A DNA stretch of 64,000 nt from Domibacillus antri (GTDB taxonomy: Bacteria > Bacillota > Bacilli > Bacillales > Domibacillaceae). Position 1 is the first letter of the stretch; the number at the start of each line of letters is the position of its first letter. Of the stretch, positions 43,552-51,696 are shown in pieces. The notes below the pieces were generated by a model. It ran no database searches and was not told where the DNA came from. It was given only the letters and a program-made list of their open reading frames with translations. The position numbers and the translations under genes are program-made. The stretch spans positions 1 through 64,000 of the forward strand of contig NZ_MSDU01000006.1 of NCBI RefSeq assembly GCF_001936625.1. The letters are read 5' to 3'.

Positions 43552-43594
43552 AGCAAAAAAGACCATATTTCGAAAACATGGTCTTTTCTTTGCT
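43552..43594 (-). terminator. Terminator of the sbtA-type operon
   Basis: AGCAAA and GACCAT arms pair with ATGGTC and TTTGCT; on the minus strand a T-run follows the GACC arm. It lies about 10 bases past the last small frame. Confidence 0.75.
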
Positions 43595-43602
43595 TTAATG
43601 TT

Positions 43603-43692
43603 TCAAACTGCCTTCGCCGAAATTAATGACGTCATAGAAATTTGATACGCAGCTTGATACAAATCATGATTCATCAAGCGGAAGTCCGCCAT
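43603..43692 (-). CDS. Mini-ORF of 29 codons resembling the QueF C-terminus
   Basis: The ATG at 43692 directly follows the stop codon of the carbonic-anhydrase-like gene. The product begins MADFRLMNHDLY and then departs (QAAYQISMTSLISAKAV). The first 12 residues parallel [12 protein letters not shown] near the end of QueF, encoded 2.4 kb upstream on the same strand, with differences mostly in third codon positions or conservative. No separate ribosome binding site is needed if translation is coupled. It may be a real short peptide, or the rump of a gene lost when the operon arrived. Confidence 0.35.
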   Translation of the reverse strand: MADFRLMNHDLYQAAYQISMTSLISAKAV

Positions 43693-44178
43693 TCATTCAA
43701 CAGCCTCAAATTCACCCGTTTCTGCATTTGCAGTAAAACCATAAATAGACAACGTTTTTGGAATTAACGGGTGGCTTTTTAACAATTCGATATTTTCAGT
43801 TATAATTTTTTTCACATCCCGTTCTCCTGCCAGCCAACTTGATAGACTGCTTCCAACTGCACCAATATACTCAATGGTTTCGATCGTTTCTTTTGAAATA
43901 CCGGCTTCTTTCATTTTAGAAAGTATCTCATCTCCGCTAATCATCTGTTCTTTGCTGTCCATCTCTCCGATAAAATAAATTTCTTCTATATTCTCGGCGT
44001 ACACCGTCATAATAATATTCCTGATCATACAACCGTATGGCTGTGAAATGATCGTTCCAAAGCTCATGGTAATAATTAACTGTTCCGCTTTTTTATTCGT
44101 TATGACCGGAAAGAATGGATGTAATTTTTCATTTAAGCCTGTTATAACTAAAGCCTTTTTCTCGTTTGTTTTCTGCAT
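43693..44178 (-). CDS. Zinc-less beta-carbonic-anhydrase homologue
   Basis: A 161-residue soluble protein aligning along its whole length with beta-carbonic anhydrases such as YtiB encoded at 46873-47448. The zinc motif VILTCMDTRL is here LVITGLNEKL (G14 and N16 in place of C and D), and IVGHHDC is FIGEMDS (E72 and S75 in place of H and C). Shared features are the Q/HPxG segment (SQPYGCMIRNIIMTVY versus NHPFGSIMRSLLVAVY) and HPLIPKTLSIYGF..ETGEFEAV near the end. All zinc-site residues are changed, so hydration activity is not expected. It starts at an ATG after GGAGGGG, 11 bases past the SbtA gene, in the same operon. A regulatory or bicarbonate-binding role is inference. Confidence 0.75.
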   Translation of the reverse strand: MQKTNEKKALVITGLNEKLHPFFPVITNKKAEQLIITMSFGTIISQPYGCMIRNIIMTVYAENIEEIYFIGEMDSKEQMISGDEILSKMKEAGISKETIETIEYIGAVGSSLSSWLAGERDVKKIITENIELLKSHPLIPKTLSIYGFTANAETGEFEAVE

Positions 44179-44189
44179 AAGAACCCCTC

Positions 44190-45197
44190 CTATTGGATCA
44201 ATTGAGCCATTTCATAATAAACAGGTATTCCGATTATTAGGTTGAATGGGAACGTAACTCCTAAAGCCAAACCTAAATAAACAGATGGATTAGCCTCCGG
44301 TACAGATGCTTTTAATGCTGCAGGAGCCGCGATATAAGAGGCACTTCCCGCTAACACCCCCATCAATGTGACGCCGCCTAAAGACAGCCCTGCTAAGTGC
44401 CCTGTTATGACACCTATACTTCCAAATAAAACAGGAGTGAATACCCCAAAAAGAAGCAATTTCAGGCCATGTTTTTTTACTTCCGGCAAACGTTGACCTG
44501 TCGTTAGACCCATACTCAGTAAGAAAAGAATTAATACGCTGTTGTATAAGTCCATAAACAGCGGTTTTACCATTGGTACAGCTCGTTCCCCAAGAATCAA
44601 TCCGATGACCAAACTGCCTAACAGCAGCAGGACACTTTTCCCAAACAGGCTTTCTCTAATTACTTCTTTATCAATGAGGCCTACAGGTCTGGAGACAACC
44701 CCTACACTTCGCATCGAAAGAGATGATTTATTCTTTTTCTTTTCGATAATCTTTAATAACAATAAAGAAACTAAAATAGCCGGGCTCTCCATAATAACGA
44801 CAAGAGCATTCATAAATCCTTCGTAGGATATTCCGTTTTTTCCGATGAACGAGATGGCAGCTCCATAAGTGACAATACTGACAGAACCATAGGTGGCTGC
44901 TAAACCAATCGAGTTTTTAAGGTCCATTTTCATGAGACGCGTGATATAAAGCGTAATTAACGGAATAGCCATTCCTAGAAATAGTGCACCCATAATTGGT
45001 TGAATAACTGATTCAATGGAATAATGAGATAATTCAATCCCGCCTTTTATTCCAATCGCAATTAAAAGATAAATACTCAACGCTTCGCTCAGCCCGCTTG
45101 GAAATTTCAAATCTGATTTCACTAAAGCCGCTATAATTCCTAACACAAAAAATAACACGACTGGCGATAACAAATTTTGCACGATGATTTCTGACAT
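44190..45197 (-). CDS. sbtA: Sodium-dependent bicarbonate transporter, SbtA family
   Basis: A 335-residue membrane protein with about ten hydrophobic segments in two inverted halves, SbtA family (high-affinity sodium/bicarbonate uptake in cyanobacteria). Hallmarks are the first-half KGGIELSHY and GLAATYGSVSIVTYGAA, and the second-half GVLAGSASYIAAPAALKASVPEANPS with LGVTFPFNLIIGIPVYYE at the end. GAAAGAACATG context and GGAGG about eight bases upstream support the ATG. It lies between a DUF2294 gene and a zinc-less carbonic-anhydrase homologue on the same strand. Cyanobacterial SbtA is gated by the PII-like SbtB; no SbtB is present here, so one of the neighbours may take that part. Confidence 0.85.
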   Translation of the reverse strand: MSEIIVQNLLSPVVLFFVLGIIAALVKSDLKFPSGLSEALSIYLLIAIGIKGGIELSHYSIESVIQPIMGALFLGMAIPLITLYITRLMKMDLKNSIGLAATYGSVSIVTYGAAISFIGKNGISYEGFMNALVVIMESPAILVSLLLLKIIEKKKNKSSLSMRSVGVVSRPVGLIDKEVIRESLFGKSVLLLLGSLVIGLILGERAVPMVKPLFMDLYNSVLILFLLSMGLTTGQRLPEVKKHGLKLLLFGVFTPVLFGSIGVITGHLAGLSLGGVTLMGVLAGSASYIAAPAALKASVPEANPSVYLGLALGVTFPFNLIIGIPVYYEMAQLIQ

Positions 45198-45283
45198 GTT
45201 CTTTCCTCCTAAGATCTCGTTGCCGGTTTATCTTCAACGAACCAGATGGTTTTTCGAAAATCTCCCTTTTTCATCTATTTTCA

Positions 45284-45646
45284 TTAAATGTTTTTCTCAA
45301 AATCATTATATAACTTAAACACCATTACCCGATCGCCGCTAAGTGTGCTTATATCAGTGTGAAAACTTTTCACTTTTTCCCCAGTTAAATTGAAGATAAT
45401 TTCCTTTAGTCCATCTATGCCTGATTCAATCAAATCAGATCGCATCCTTTTGATTGATAACGCTCCCTCTTTCGTTTCGCAAAGTGCATATTCAGCGGGT
45501 GTTAAAATACCACGTAACGTCACAATAATCATATCACGCAAAATATCCGTCTTAACTGATACGGAACCACGTCCAAGAAAGTCTTTCTCCCATTGAGTTA
45601 ATGCTTTACTGATTTCTGATTCAATAGACCCTTTTGATTTGTTCAT
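45284..45646 (-). CDS. DUF2294 family protein
   Basis: A 120-residue soluble protein of family DUF2294, recognised from FLGRGSVSVKTDILRDMIIV, LRGILTPAEYALCETKEG and SFHTDISTLSGDRVMVFKL. Function is unknown; members occur next to one-carbon and inorganic-carbon genes such as formate dehydrogenase and bicarbonate transport. Two adjacent ATG codons (45649 and 45646) follow AGGAGG; the second gives the better spacing. It is the first gene of the operon with sbtA and the zinc-less anhydrase, and lies immediately after a terminator-like leader hairpin. A small-molecule sensing role would fit but is inference. Confidence 0.75.
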   Translation of the reverse strand: MNKSKGSIESEISKALTQWEKDFLGRGSVSVKTDILRDMIIVTLRGILTPAEYALCETKEGALSIKRMRSDLIESGIDGLKEIIFNLTGEKVKSFHTDISTLSGDRVMVFKLYNDFEKNI

Positions 45647-45662
45647 CATAATTCCTCCTAAC

Positions 45663-45716
45663 AAAAAAAATCGGTATATTCCCCACCTAGTCTCCTAGGT
45701 AAGAAATATACCGATT
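45663..45716 (-). promoter_or_regulatory. Terminator-type leader hairpin ahead of the DUF2294-sbtA operon
   Basis: On the minus strand a perfect 12-bp stem (AATCGGTATATT with AATATACCGATT), a symmetric 4x4 internal loop, an inner 6-bp stem (ACCTAG with CTAGGT) capped by GAGA, and then eight T. The AGGAGG ribosome binding site of the first gene starts within a few bases of the T-run. Both candidate promoters lie upstream of the hairpin, so operon transcription must pass through it: an attenuator or riboswitch expression platform. I do not recognise the class. Confidence 0.65.
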
Positions 45717-45741
45717 TATCTTATTTCTTTTCTTCTTATGT

Positions 45742-45769
45742 TTTATAGGTTGCTTTTTCATACAGTCAA
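45742..45769 (-). promoter_or_regulatory. Proximal promoter of the DUF2294-sbtA operon
   Basis: On the minus strand TTGACT (45769-45764), a 16-base spacer and TATAAA (45747-45742). Transcription would start about 20 bases before the leader hairpin. Confidence 0.6.
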
Positions 45770-45850
45770 TAGAAATGATTAACAGTATGCTAAAGCCTCT
45801 AGACAATTAGAAGTTAAAATAAAAATCTCTCGGTTATTAATATTATTTAC

Positions 45851-45879
45851 ACTTTAACTGTAATTAAACATTATGTCAA
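45851..45879 (-). promoter_or_regulatory. Distal promoter of the DUF2294-sbtA operon
   Basis: On the minus strand TTGACA (45879-45874), a 17-base spacer and TAAAGT (45856-45851), just after the queF stop. It would give a leader of about 200 bases. Confidence 0.55.
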
Positions 45880-45925
45880 TGATTTTTTTGGTCATAATTT
45901 AGCCTGTTTTATGAACTACATGATT

Positions 45926-46423
45926 TTACCGGTTATCGATCTTCTCCGGATACAAGTCATGGTTCATCATCCGGTACTCAGCCATTTTTTCGTACTTCGT
46001 GCCTGGACGCCCGTAGTTCGTGTACGGATCGATTGAAATGCCGCCACGCGGCGTGAATTTACCCCATACTTCAATGTAGCGTGGGTCCATGAGTTCCACA
46101 AGGTCGTTTAAGATGATGTTCATGCAGTCCTCATGAAAATCGCCATGGTTGCGGAAGCTGAACAAGTACAGCTTCAAGGATTTGCTTTCGACCATTTTTA
46201 CATCGGGAATGTAGCTGATGTAGATGGTCGCGAAATCCGGCTGCCCAGTCATCGGGCACAATGACGTAAATTCCGGGCAGTTAAATTTCACGAAATAATC
46301 GCGGTTTTGATGTTTATTGTCAAATGTCTCTAGGACAGATGGATCGTAATCAAATATATATTTTGTGCCTTGATTGCCGAGCAGTGTAATGTCTTTTAAT
46401 TCGTCTTCTTTTCGTCCAGCCAT
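45926..46423 (-). CDS. queF: NADPH-dependent 7-cyano-7-deazaguanine reductase QueF
   Basis: A 165-residue tunnelling-fold enzyme reducing preQ0 to preQ1 in queuosine synthesis. The active cysteine is C56 and the aspartate D63 ([11 protein letters not shown]), and the NADPH motif is [22 protein letters not shown]. Length and motif match the short (type I) QueF of B. subtilis. AAAGGAGGCTCCGGC lies before the ATG. In B. subtilis queF closes the queCDEF operon under a preQ1 riboswitch; here it stands alone and no preQ1 motif was seen in the 70 bases upstream. Confidence 0.93.
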   Translation of the reverse strand: MAGRKEDELKDITLLGNQGTKYIFDYDPSVLETFDNKHQNRDYFVKFNCPEFTSLCPMTGQPDFATIYISYIPDVKMVESKSLKLYLFSFRNHGDFHEDCMNIILNDLVELMDPRYIEVWGKFTPRGGISIDPYTNYGRPGTKYEKMAEYRMMNHDLYPEKIDNR

Positions 46424-46499
46424 GCCGGAGCCTCCTTTAATACCAATTTCTTTTCATTATAGCAGACCCGCTATACAATGAAAAAAAGGAGTGATTCAA

Positions 46500-46820
46500 A
46501 TGGAGCCCATCACGTCATACGCGGAATTTTCTGACGTTCTTTTATCAAACGAAGCAGTATTATTATATGTATCCAGTCCCGGCTGTTCCGTCTGCCATGC
46601 GCTCTTGCCTCATGTCGAAACATTGCTGCGGGAATTTCCAGACGTGGAAGCGTTTCATGCGGATACGGCCGAATCGCCTGAAATCGCCGGACAATATACC
46701 ATTTTTACGGCCCCGGCGTTGCTCTTTTTTATCCATGGGAAAGAAATATTTAGAATGGCGCGGTTCGTCCCGCTTGAAGAATTAAAAGAAAACATCACGA
46801 GCGCATTAAAAATGATTTGA
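46500..46820 (+). CDS. Thioredoxin-like protein
   Basis: A 106-residue thioredoxin-fold protein with the redox pair C29-S-V-C32 in YVSSPGCSVCHALLP, and the cis-proline loop at TAPALLFF. It lacks a signal peptide, so it is cytosolic. The ATG at 46500 follows AAAGGAG; a longer in-frame start lies before that site. It resembles B. subtilis YtpP/YdbP-type proteins. Divergent from queF; downstream is ytiB. The specific partner is unknown. Confidence 0.82.
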   Translation: MEPITSYAEFSDVLLSNEAVLLYVSSPGCSVCHALLPHVETLLREFPDVEAFHADTAESPEIAGQYTIFTAPALLFFIHGKEIFRMARFVPLEELKENITSALKMI

Positions 46821-46872
46821 CAAAAAATTGTCACATCATTCAAAATAAGAGTTGTGGAAAGGAGATAGGTAC

Positions 46873-47448
46873 GTGACATTATTGAAAGACATTTTATCGT
46901 TTAACGAAACATTTGTAGAAAATAAAGAGTTCGAGAAATTTGCAACGGGTAAATTTCCGGATAAGCGTGTCGTTATTTTGACGTGCATGGATACACGTTT
47001 AGTTGAACTGGTAACAGAAGCGATGAACTTCAAAAACGGTGACGTGAAAATTGTCCGCAATGCCGGCGCAATGGTCAATCATCCATTCGGTTCGATTATG
47101 CGCAGCCTGCTGGTTGCGGTGTATCAGCTTCAGGCGGATGAAATACTTATTGTCGGTCATCACGATTGCGGTATGGGTTCTCTTTCAAGCGGTGCAATGT
47201 TTGACGCGATGAAAGAACGCGGTGTCCAGCAGGAAGTGATCGATACACTCCGTCATGCCGGCATTGATGTCGATCAGTGGCTTCAAGGCTTTAGCAGTGT
47301 GGAAGAAAACGTGGCGCATAGCGTGAATATGGTGAAAACACATCCGCTTATGGTTCCTGATATTCCGGTACACGGCCTTGTGATTGATCCCACAACAGGC
47401 AAACTCGACCTTGTTGTCGATGGATACAGCAAAGAAGCGGCCCTTTAA
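46873..47448 (+). CDS. ytiB: Beta-class carbonic anhydrase (YtiB-like)
   Basis: A 191-residue beta-carbonic anhydrase, interconverting CO2 and bicarbonate. Zinc ligands are C38 (VVILTCMDTRL, with D40), H96 and C99 (LIVGHHDCGMG). NAGAMVNHPFG is the active-site loop. The start is a GTG at 46873 with AAAGGAG upstream; the in-frame alternative at 46852 lies before that site. It is a normal counterpart of the zinc-less homologue at 43693-44178. Its terminator overlaps the stop. It would balance bicarbonate brought in by the nearby SbtA-type carrier. Confidence 0.9.
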   Translation: MTLLKDILSFNETFVENKEFEKFATGKFPDKRVVILTCMDTRLVELVTEAMNFKNGDVKIVRNAGAMVNHPFGSIMRSLLVAVYQLQADEILIVGHHDCGMGSLSSGAMFDAMKERGVQQEVIDTLRHAGIDVDQWLQGFSSVEENVAHSVNMVKTHPLMVPDIPVHGLVIDPTTGKLDLVVDGYSKEAAL

Positions 47449-47464
47449 GGAACCGCTTCTTTTT
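47432..47464 (+). terminator. Terminator of ytiB
   Basis: AAGAAGCGG pairs with CCGCTTCTT, followed by TTT. Confidence 0.8.
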
Positions 47465-47468
47465 CACA

Positions 47469-49190
47469 TTATTCCTCCATTGTTGATAAATCACCCGTCG
47501 GCAAACCAAGTTCCCACGCTTTCAACACTCTTCGCATAATTTTGCCTGATCTTGTTTTTGGCATCGATTCACGTACTTCAAACAATCTTGGTGCTGCATG
47601 AGCCGCAAGCTTCGTTTTAACGTGCTGGCGAATTTCTTCAAGCAGCTCCTCGCTTTCCTCAAAGCCCGGACGCAGTGTAATAAAGGCTTTGATGACTTCA
47701 CCGCGAATCGGGTCCGGTACGCCTATCACACCGGCTTCCGCTACCGCAGGGTGCTCAACCAGCTTGCTTTCAACTTCAAACGGGCCGACACGTTCACCCG
47801 ACGTATTAATAACATCATCGACACGCCCTTCAAACCAGAAATAACCGTCTTCGTCTTTATACGCAGAATCTCCTGTAACAAACCAGCCATTTAAAAAGTA
47901 GCTTTCATATTTCTCATCATTGTTCCAGATTTTTCTCATCATCGCCGGCCATACCGGTTTAATGGCAAGGTTGCCCATCCGGTTTGGTGGAAGTTCTTCC
48001 CCCTGATCCGAAATGATCGCCATTTCAATGCCCGGCAGCGGCTTGCCCATCGAGCCCGGACGCATTACATTGCATCGAAAGTTCGCACAAACCGATGAAC
48101 CGGTTTCCGTCATCCACCAGTTATCATGAATGCGCAAATCAAGCGCCTCCGCTCCCCAGCGGATGACTTCAGGGTTGAGCGGTTCACCAGCTGACAAGAC
48201 GTGACGAAGCTTAGAGAGATCATATTGTTTCGGCAGCTCATTCCCCGAGGCCATCAATAAACGAAAAGCAGTCGGCGCACTAAACCAGACTGTTACCCCA
48301 TATTTTTGCAGCGTCTCGAACCAGTCTTCCGCTTTAAAACGTCCGCCCCGCAGTACATTCGTCACTCCGTTCAGCCACGGTGACCACATGCCCGCTGACG
48401 TTCCGGTTACCCAGCCGGGATCTGCTGTGCACCAGTACACGTCATCCTCATGCAAATCATATGTCCATTTTCCGGCTAAATATTGGTGAATCATTGCATC
48501 ATGCACCTGCAAAACGCCTTTTGGCTTCCCTGTTGACCCGGATGTATAGTGGAGGACAAGCCCGTCTTCCCGGTCGACCCATTCGATCACGTAATCGGCT
48601 GAGTGGCTCAACAATTCATTATATGAAACGAGATGATCACCTGTTAATCCGCCGTCTCCCACAACAATAATCCGCTCAAGTGCCGGCAGCTCTTCAAAAG
48701 GAATACGCGATAATAACTCCGGCGTCGTCACAATCGCTTTTGCACCGCTGTCTTCCAGCCGGTCTTTCACTGCTTCTTCCATAAACGCTTCAAACAACGG
48801 TCCGGCAATGGCGCCTATTCGGATAATGCCAAGCATGGCAAAATACAGCTCCGGGCTACGCGGCATAAAAATAAAGACGCGGTCCCCTTTTTCAACGCCA
48901 ATTTTCTTTAACCCGTTACCAAATCGGCACGAATTTTCTTTCATTTCTTCATATGTATATTGCTCATCACGAATGCCATCTGAAAAATAAAGTGCGGTCT
49001 TTTCGGCTTTTCCTTCTTCCACATGACGGTCAATCGCTTCATGCACCATGTTTACCCGGCCTGTGCTAAACCATGTAAAGTGTTCAGAAACCTTCCCCCA
49101 ATCCGCCTCTGTAACCGCTTTCTTATAGTCGCGCAAATTAGCACCGTCCGGCAATGCCGCCATCTCTGTTCCAAATACAACTCCCATCAT
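47469..49190 (-). CDS. acsA: Acetyl-coenzyme A synthetase
   Basis: A 573-residue AMP-forming ligase activating acetate to acetyl-CoA. The adenylate-forming motif is LHYTSGSTGKPKGV, with WCTADPGWVTGTSAGMW, WWMTETGS and the C-terminal PKTRSGKIMRRVL, whose lysine is the catalytic residue normally switched by acetylation. Length and endings (LPTGDLSTMEE) match B. subtilis AcsA. GGGAGGG precedes the ATG. No acuABC genes (the usual regulators) are next to it here. A related medium-chain or propionyl activity is possible but less likely. Confidence 0.9.
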   Translation of the reverse strand: MMGVVFGTEMAALPDGANLRDYKKAVTEADWGKVSEHFTWFSTGRVNMVHEAIDRHVEEGKAEKTALYFSDGIRDEQYTYEEMKENSCRFGNGLKKIGVEKGDRVFIFMPRSPELYFAMLGIIRIGAIAGPLFEAFMEEAVKDRLEDSGAKAIVTTPELLSRIPFEELPALERIIVVGDGGLTGDHLVSYNELLSHSADYVIEWVDREDGLVLHYTSGSTGKPKGVLQVHDAMIHQYLAGKWTYDLHEDDVYWCTADPGWVTGTSAGMWSPWLNGVTNVLRGGRFKAEDWFETLQKYGVTVWFSAPTAFRLLMASGNELPKQYDLSKLRHVLSAGEPLNPEVIRWGAEALDLRIHDNWWMTETGSSVCANFRCNVMRPGSMGKPLPGIEMAIISDQGEELPPNRMGNLAIKPVWPAMMRKIWNNDEKYESYFLNGWFVTGDSAYKDEDGYFWFEGRVDDVINTSGERVGPFEVESKLVEHPAVAEAGVIGVPDPIRGEVIKAFITLRPGFEESEELLEEIRQHVKTKLAAHAAPRLFEVRESMPKTRSGKIMRRVLKAWELGLPTGDLSTMEE

Positions 49191-49285
49191 TGATCCCTCC
49201 CTTGTTGTATAACAGCCAATTTCATTATATCACAGTTCGTACGTTAAAAGGATAACGAATATACTTGAGACAAGCGTCAAATTCA

Positions 49286-49313
49286 AAAAGAGAGCCACGT
49301 CTCATCGCGGCTC
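49286..49313 (-). terminator. Terminator of katE
   Basis: GAGCC and GGCTC arms (with flanking pairs) and on the minus strand a T-run. Confidence 0.75.
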
Positions 49314-49322
49314 TTCTCATTA

Positions 49323-51359
49323 TCAAAATTGTCTATTCCAATGACGATGTTCCGCGAGTGCATTCAGGAATGTGTCAGCAAAGTCTTTTGACGGACTCGT
49401 TTCAGAAATCAGACCGGAATCAGCAGGTAAGTCAGCAATGAAGTCCACACCATCATGCGTCGCACCAATGGTTTTATAATGGCTGAATGCTTCATGCATG
49501 AAAGAAACAGCCTGTTTTTTTGCTTTTGGGTCTTCATTTAATCCGCCCGCGGCATACACTGCGTCAAACAGCACAGAATCAGCCGTCAGGAATGTGTGGT
49601 CCACTTCGATTTCTGTTCCGTCATCACCCTTTAAAACGCCTTGCTTATTGCTGATGATTTCCGGACGCGTACCCGCTTTTTCAAATTCTTTCGTGATCTT
49701 GCTGACATCTTTACCATGAAAGCCATTTCCTGCAAGAATGGCAATTTTCCGCGTGGCAACACCCTTTATTTTATTTTTTTCCATACTTACAGCCGGCGAT
49801 TCTTTTGTCACATTCGATTCTTCCACATCTTTTGGCGGATTCACGCCGACGGCATCCGCTACTTTTGCCGCGAGTGCTGCATCAATGCTGCCAATCACAT
49901 TAACAGACTGCTGGCGGATGTCTTTGCTTTTTACTTTCCCGATTTCAAAGCTGAACGCTTCTGTAATATGTTCTTTTTCGACATCGGTCATGCTGTTCCA
50001 GAACATTTTCGCCTGCGAGTAGTGATCCTTAAAACTGTCGCTCCGGCGCTGTACTTTTCGTCCCTCTACTTTTTCCTGATAATGGGCGTGGCCGCCTTCT
50101 TCTTCCGATGCCGGTGCAGGCGTATTATTGTCGATCGAGTTTTTATGGTAACTGACCGGCCCTGTATTAATGGTCATCCGTCCGTATCCGTCACGCTGAT
50201 TGTTGTGATATGGACAAACCGGCCGATTGATTGGAAGCTCATGAAAGTTTGGGCCGCCAAGGCGAATTAGCTGCGTATCTGTGTATGAGAACAAACGGCC
50301 CTGCAAAAGCGGATCATTTGAGAAATCGATCCCCGGCACGACATGCCCCGGATGAAATGCGACTTGCTCTGTTTCTGCAAACACGTTATCCACGTTTCGG
50401 TTCAGCGTCATTTTCCCGATTATTTTTACCGGCACATCTTCTTCCGGCCACAGTTTTGTCGGATCTAGAATATCAAAGTCAAATGAAAATTCATCCTCTT
50501 CATCAATCATTTGAACGCCCAGCTCGTATTCAGGGTAGTCACCCATTTCGATCGCTTCCCAAAGGTCACGCCGGTGGAAATCGGGATCTTTCCCGGCTAT
50601 TTTTTGTGCTTCATCCCAGACAAGCGATTTCACGCCGAGAACCGGTTTCCAGTGGAATTTGACAAAGCGCGCTTTCCCCTGTTCGTTAATAAAACGGAAT
50701 GTATGGACACCGAAGCCCTCCATCATCCGATAGCTGCGCGGAATGGCCCTGTCAGACATGTTCCACATGACCATATGAGCTGCTTCTGTATTATTTGAAA
50801 AGAAATCCCAGAACGTATCATGTGCCGTTGCCGCCTGAGGCATTTCATTATGCGGTTCCGGTTTAAAGGAGTGAACGAGATCGGGAAACTTAATCGCATC
50901 CTGAATGAAAAAGACCGGAATGTTATTTCCGACTAAATCATAGTTGCCTTCTTCCGTATAAAATTTCGTCGCAAAGCCACGGGCATCACGCACTGAATCC
51001 CCTGAACCGCGGGAACCTGCCACTGTTGAAAAACGGACAAATACAGGCGTTTTAACAGAAGGGTCCTGCAAAAAGCCGGCTTTTGTATATTCTTTCATCG
51101 ATTGATACAATTCAAAATAACCATAAGCCGCAAATCCCCGTGCGTGCACAATACGCTCCGGAATACGTTCATGATCAAAATGGGTCATTTTTTCACGAAA
51201 ATGAAAATCTTCCATTAACGTTGGACCGCGCTCGCCAGCTTTAAGAGAATGTTCACCTTCAGACACTCGAACACCTTGGTTTGTCGTCAGCTTCTCTCCT
51301 TTATTGTTTACACGAAACTGCTCTAACTGCTTATCCTTGCTGTTTTCATTGTTTGCCAT
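49323..51359 (-). CDS. katE: Large-subunit catalase (KatE/HPII type)
   Basis: A 678-residue clade II catalase breaking down hydrogen peroxide. The catalytic histidine is H72 in [12 protein letters not shown], with the asparagine in the [19 protein letters not shown] region, and the proximal heme tyrosine in [12 protein letters not shown]-terminal flavodoxin/DJ-1-like domain (about 530-678, [13 protein letters not shown]) marks the large form. The ATG at 51359 follows GAGAGGGG; a reading frame extending to 51530 has no binding site and no family counterpart. A weak sigma-B-like sequence lies 110-135 bases upstream, as expected for a general-stress catalase. Confidence 0.92.
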   Translation of the reverse strand: MANNENSKDKQLEQFRVNNKGEKLTTNQGVRVSEGEHSLKAGERGPTLMEDFHFREKMTHFDHERIPERIVHARGFAAYGYFELYQSMKEYTKAGFLQDPSVKTPVFVRFSTVAGSRGSGDSVRDARGFATKFYTEEGNYDLVGNNIPVFFIQDAIKFPDLVHSFKPEPHNEMPQAATAHDTFWDFFSNNTEAAHMVMWNMSDRAIPRSYRMMEGFGVHTFRFINEQGKARFVKFHWKPVLGVKSLVWDEAQKIAGKDPDFHRRDLWEAIEMGDYPEYELGVQMIDEEDEFSFDFDILDPTKLWPEEDVPVKIIGKMTLNRNVDNVFAETEQVAFHPGHVVPGIDFSNDPLLQGRLFSYTDTQLIRLGGPNFHELPINRPVCPYHNNQRDGYGRMTINTGPVSYHKNSIDNNTPAPASEEEGGHAHYQEKVEGRKVQRRSDSFKDHYSQAKMFWNSMTDVEKEHITEAFSFEIGKVKSKDIRQQSVNVIGSIDAALAAKVADAVGVNPPKDVEESNVTKESPAVSMEKNKIKGVATRKIAILAGNGFHGKDVSKITKEFEKAGTRPEIISNKQGVLKGDDGTEIEVDHTFLTADSVLFDAVYAAGGLNEDPKAKKQAVSFMHEAFSHYKTIGATHDGVDFIADLPADSGLISETSPSKDFADTFLNALAEHRHWNRQF

Positions 51360-51696
51360 TTTTTTACCCCTCTCTTCGTTAAGGATGAAAATGCGGCGTG
51401 CTTCCGCCGCGCCTCCATGAACTGCATCCTGCAGAAATAACGGATATGAATTACACTTTATGATACGTACCACTCTTCTAAAGGAATGAAACACCTTCTT
51501 TGGTACTAATTCACATTCATCTATTTTCATAAATCTCGTTTTTTTCTATAAAAATCCCTACTATTCTTTTAAAAAGAACTGGAATTGTTCAATCATTCAG
51601 ACCATTTCCTCAATTTGGTGAATCCTCAAATTTAAGGATGTTTATTCCAAACTATCATGCTAAAATAAAGCTGAATTTTCTAATAGGTGGTGGATT
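51360..51696. other. Intergenic region between katE and the amidase gene
   Basis: Holds the promoters of two divergent genes. On the minus strand GTTTCA (51492-51487), 15 bases and GGTACG (51471-51466) is a weak sigma-B-like match for katE. No perfect PerR box or gene was seen. Confidence 0.4.

Noticed and set aside
46424-46499. preQ1 riboswitch before queF
   Set aside because: Looked for because queF is often controlled this way, but the 75 bases between queF and the divergent gene show no preQ1 core.
49323-51530. N-terminally extended catalase starting at 51530
   Set aside because: The extra 57 codons have no ribosome binding site at their start, no family counterpart, and the ATG at 51359 has a good one.
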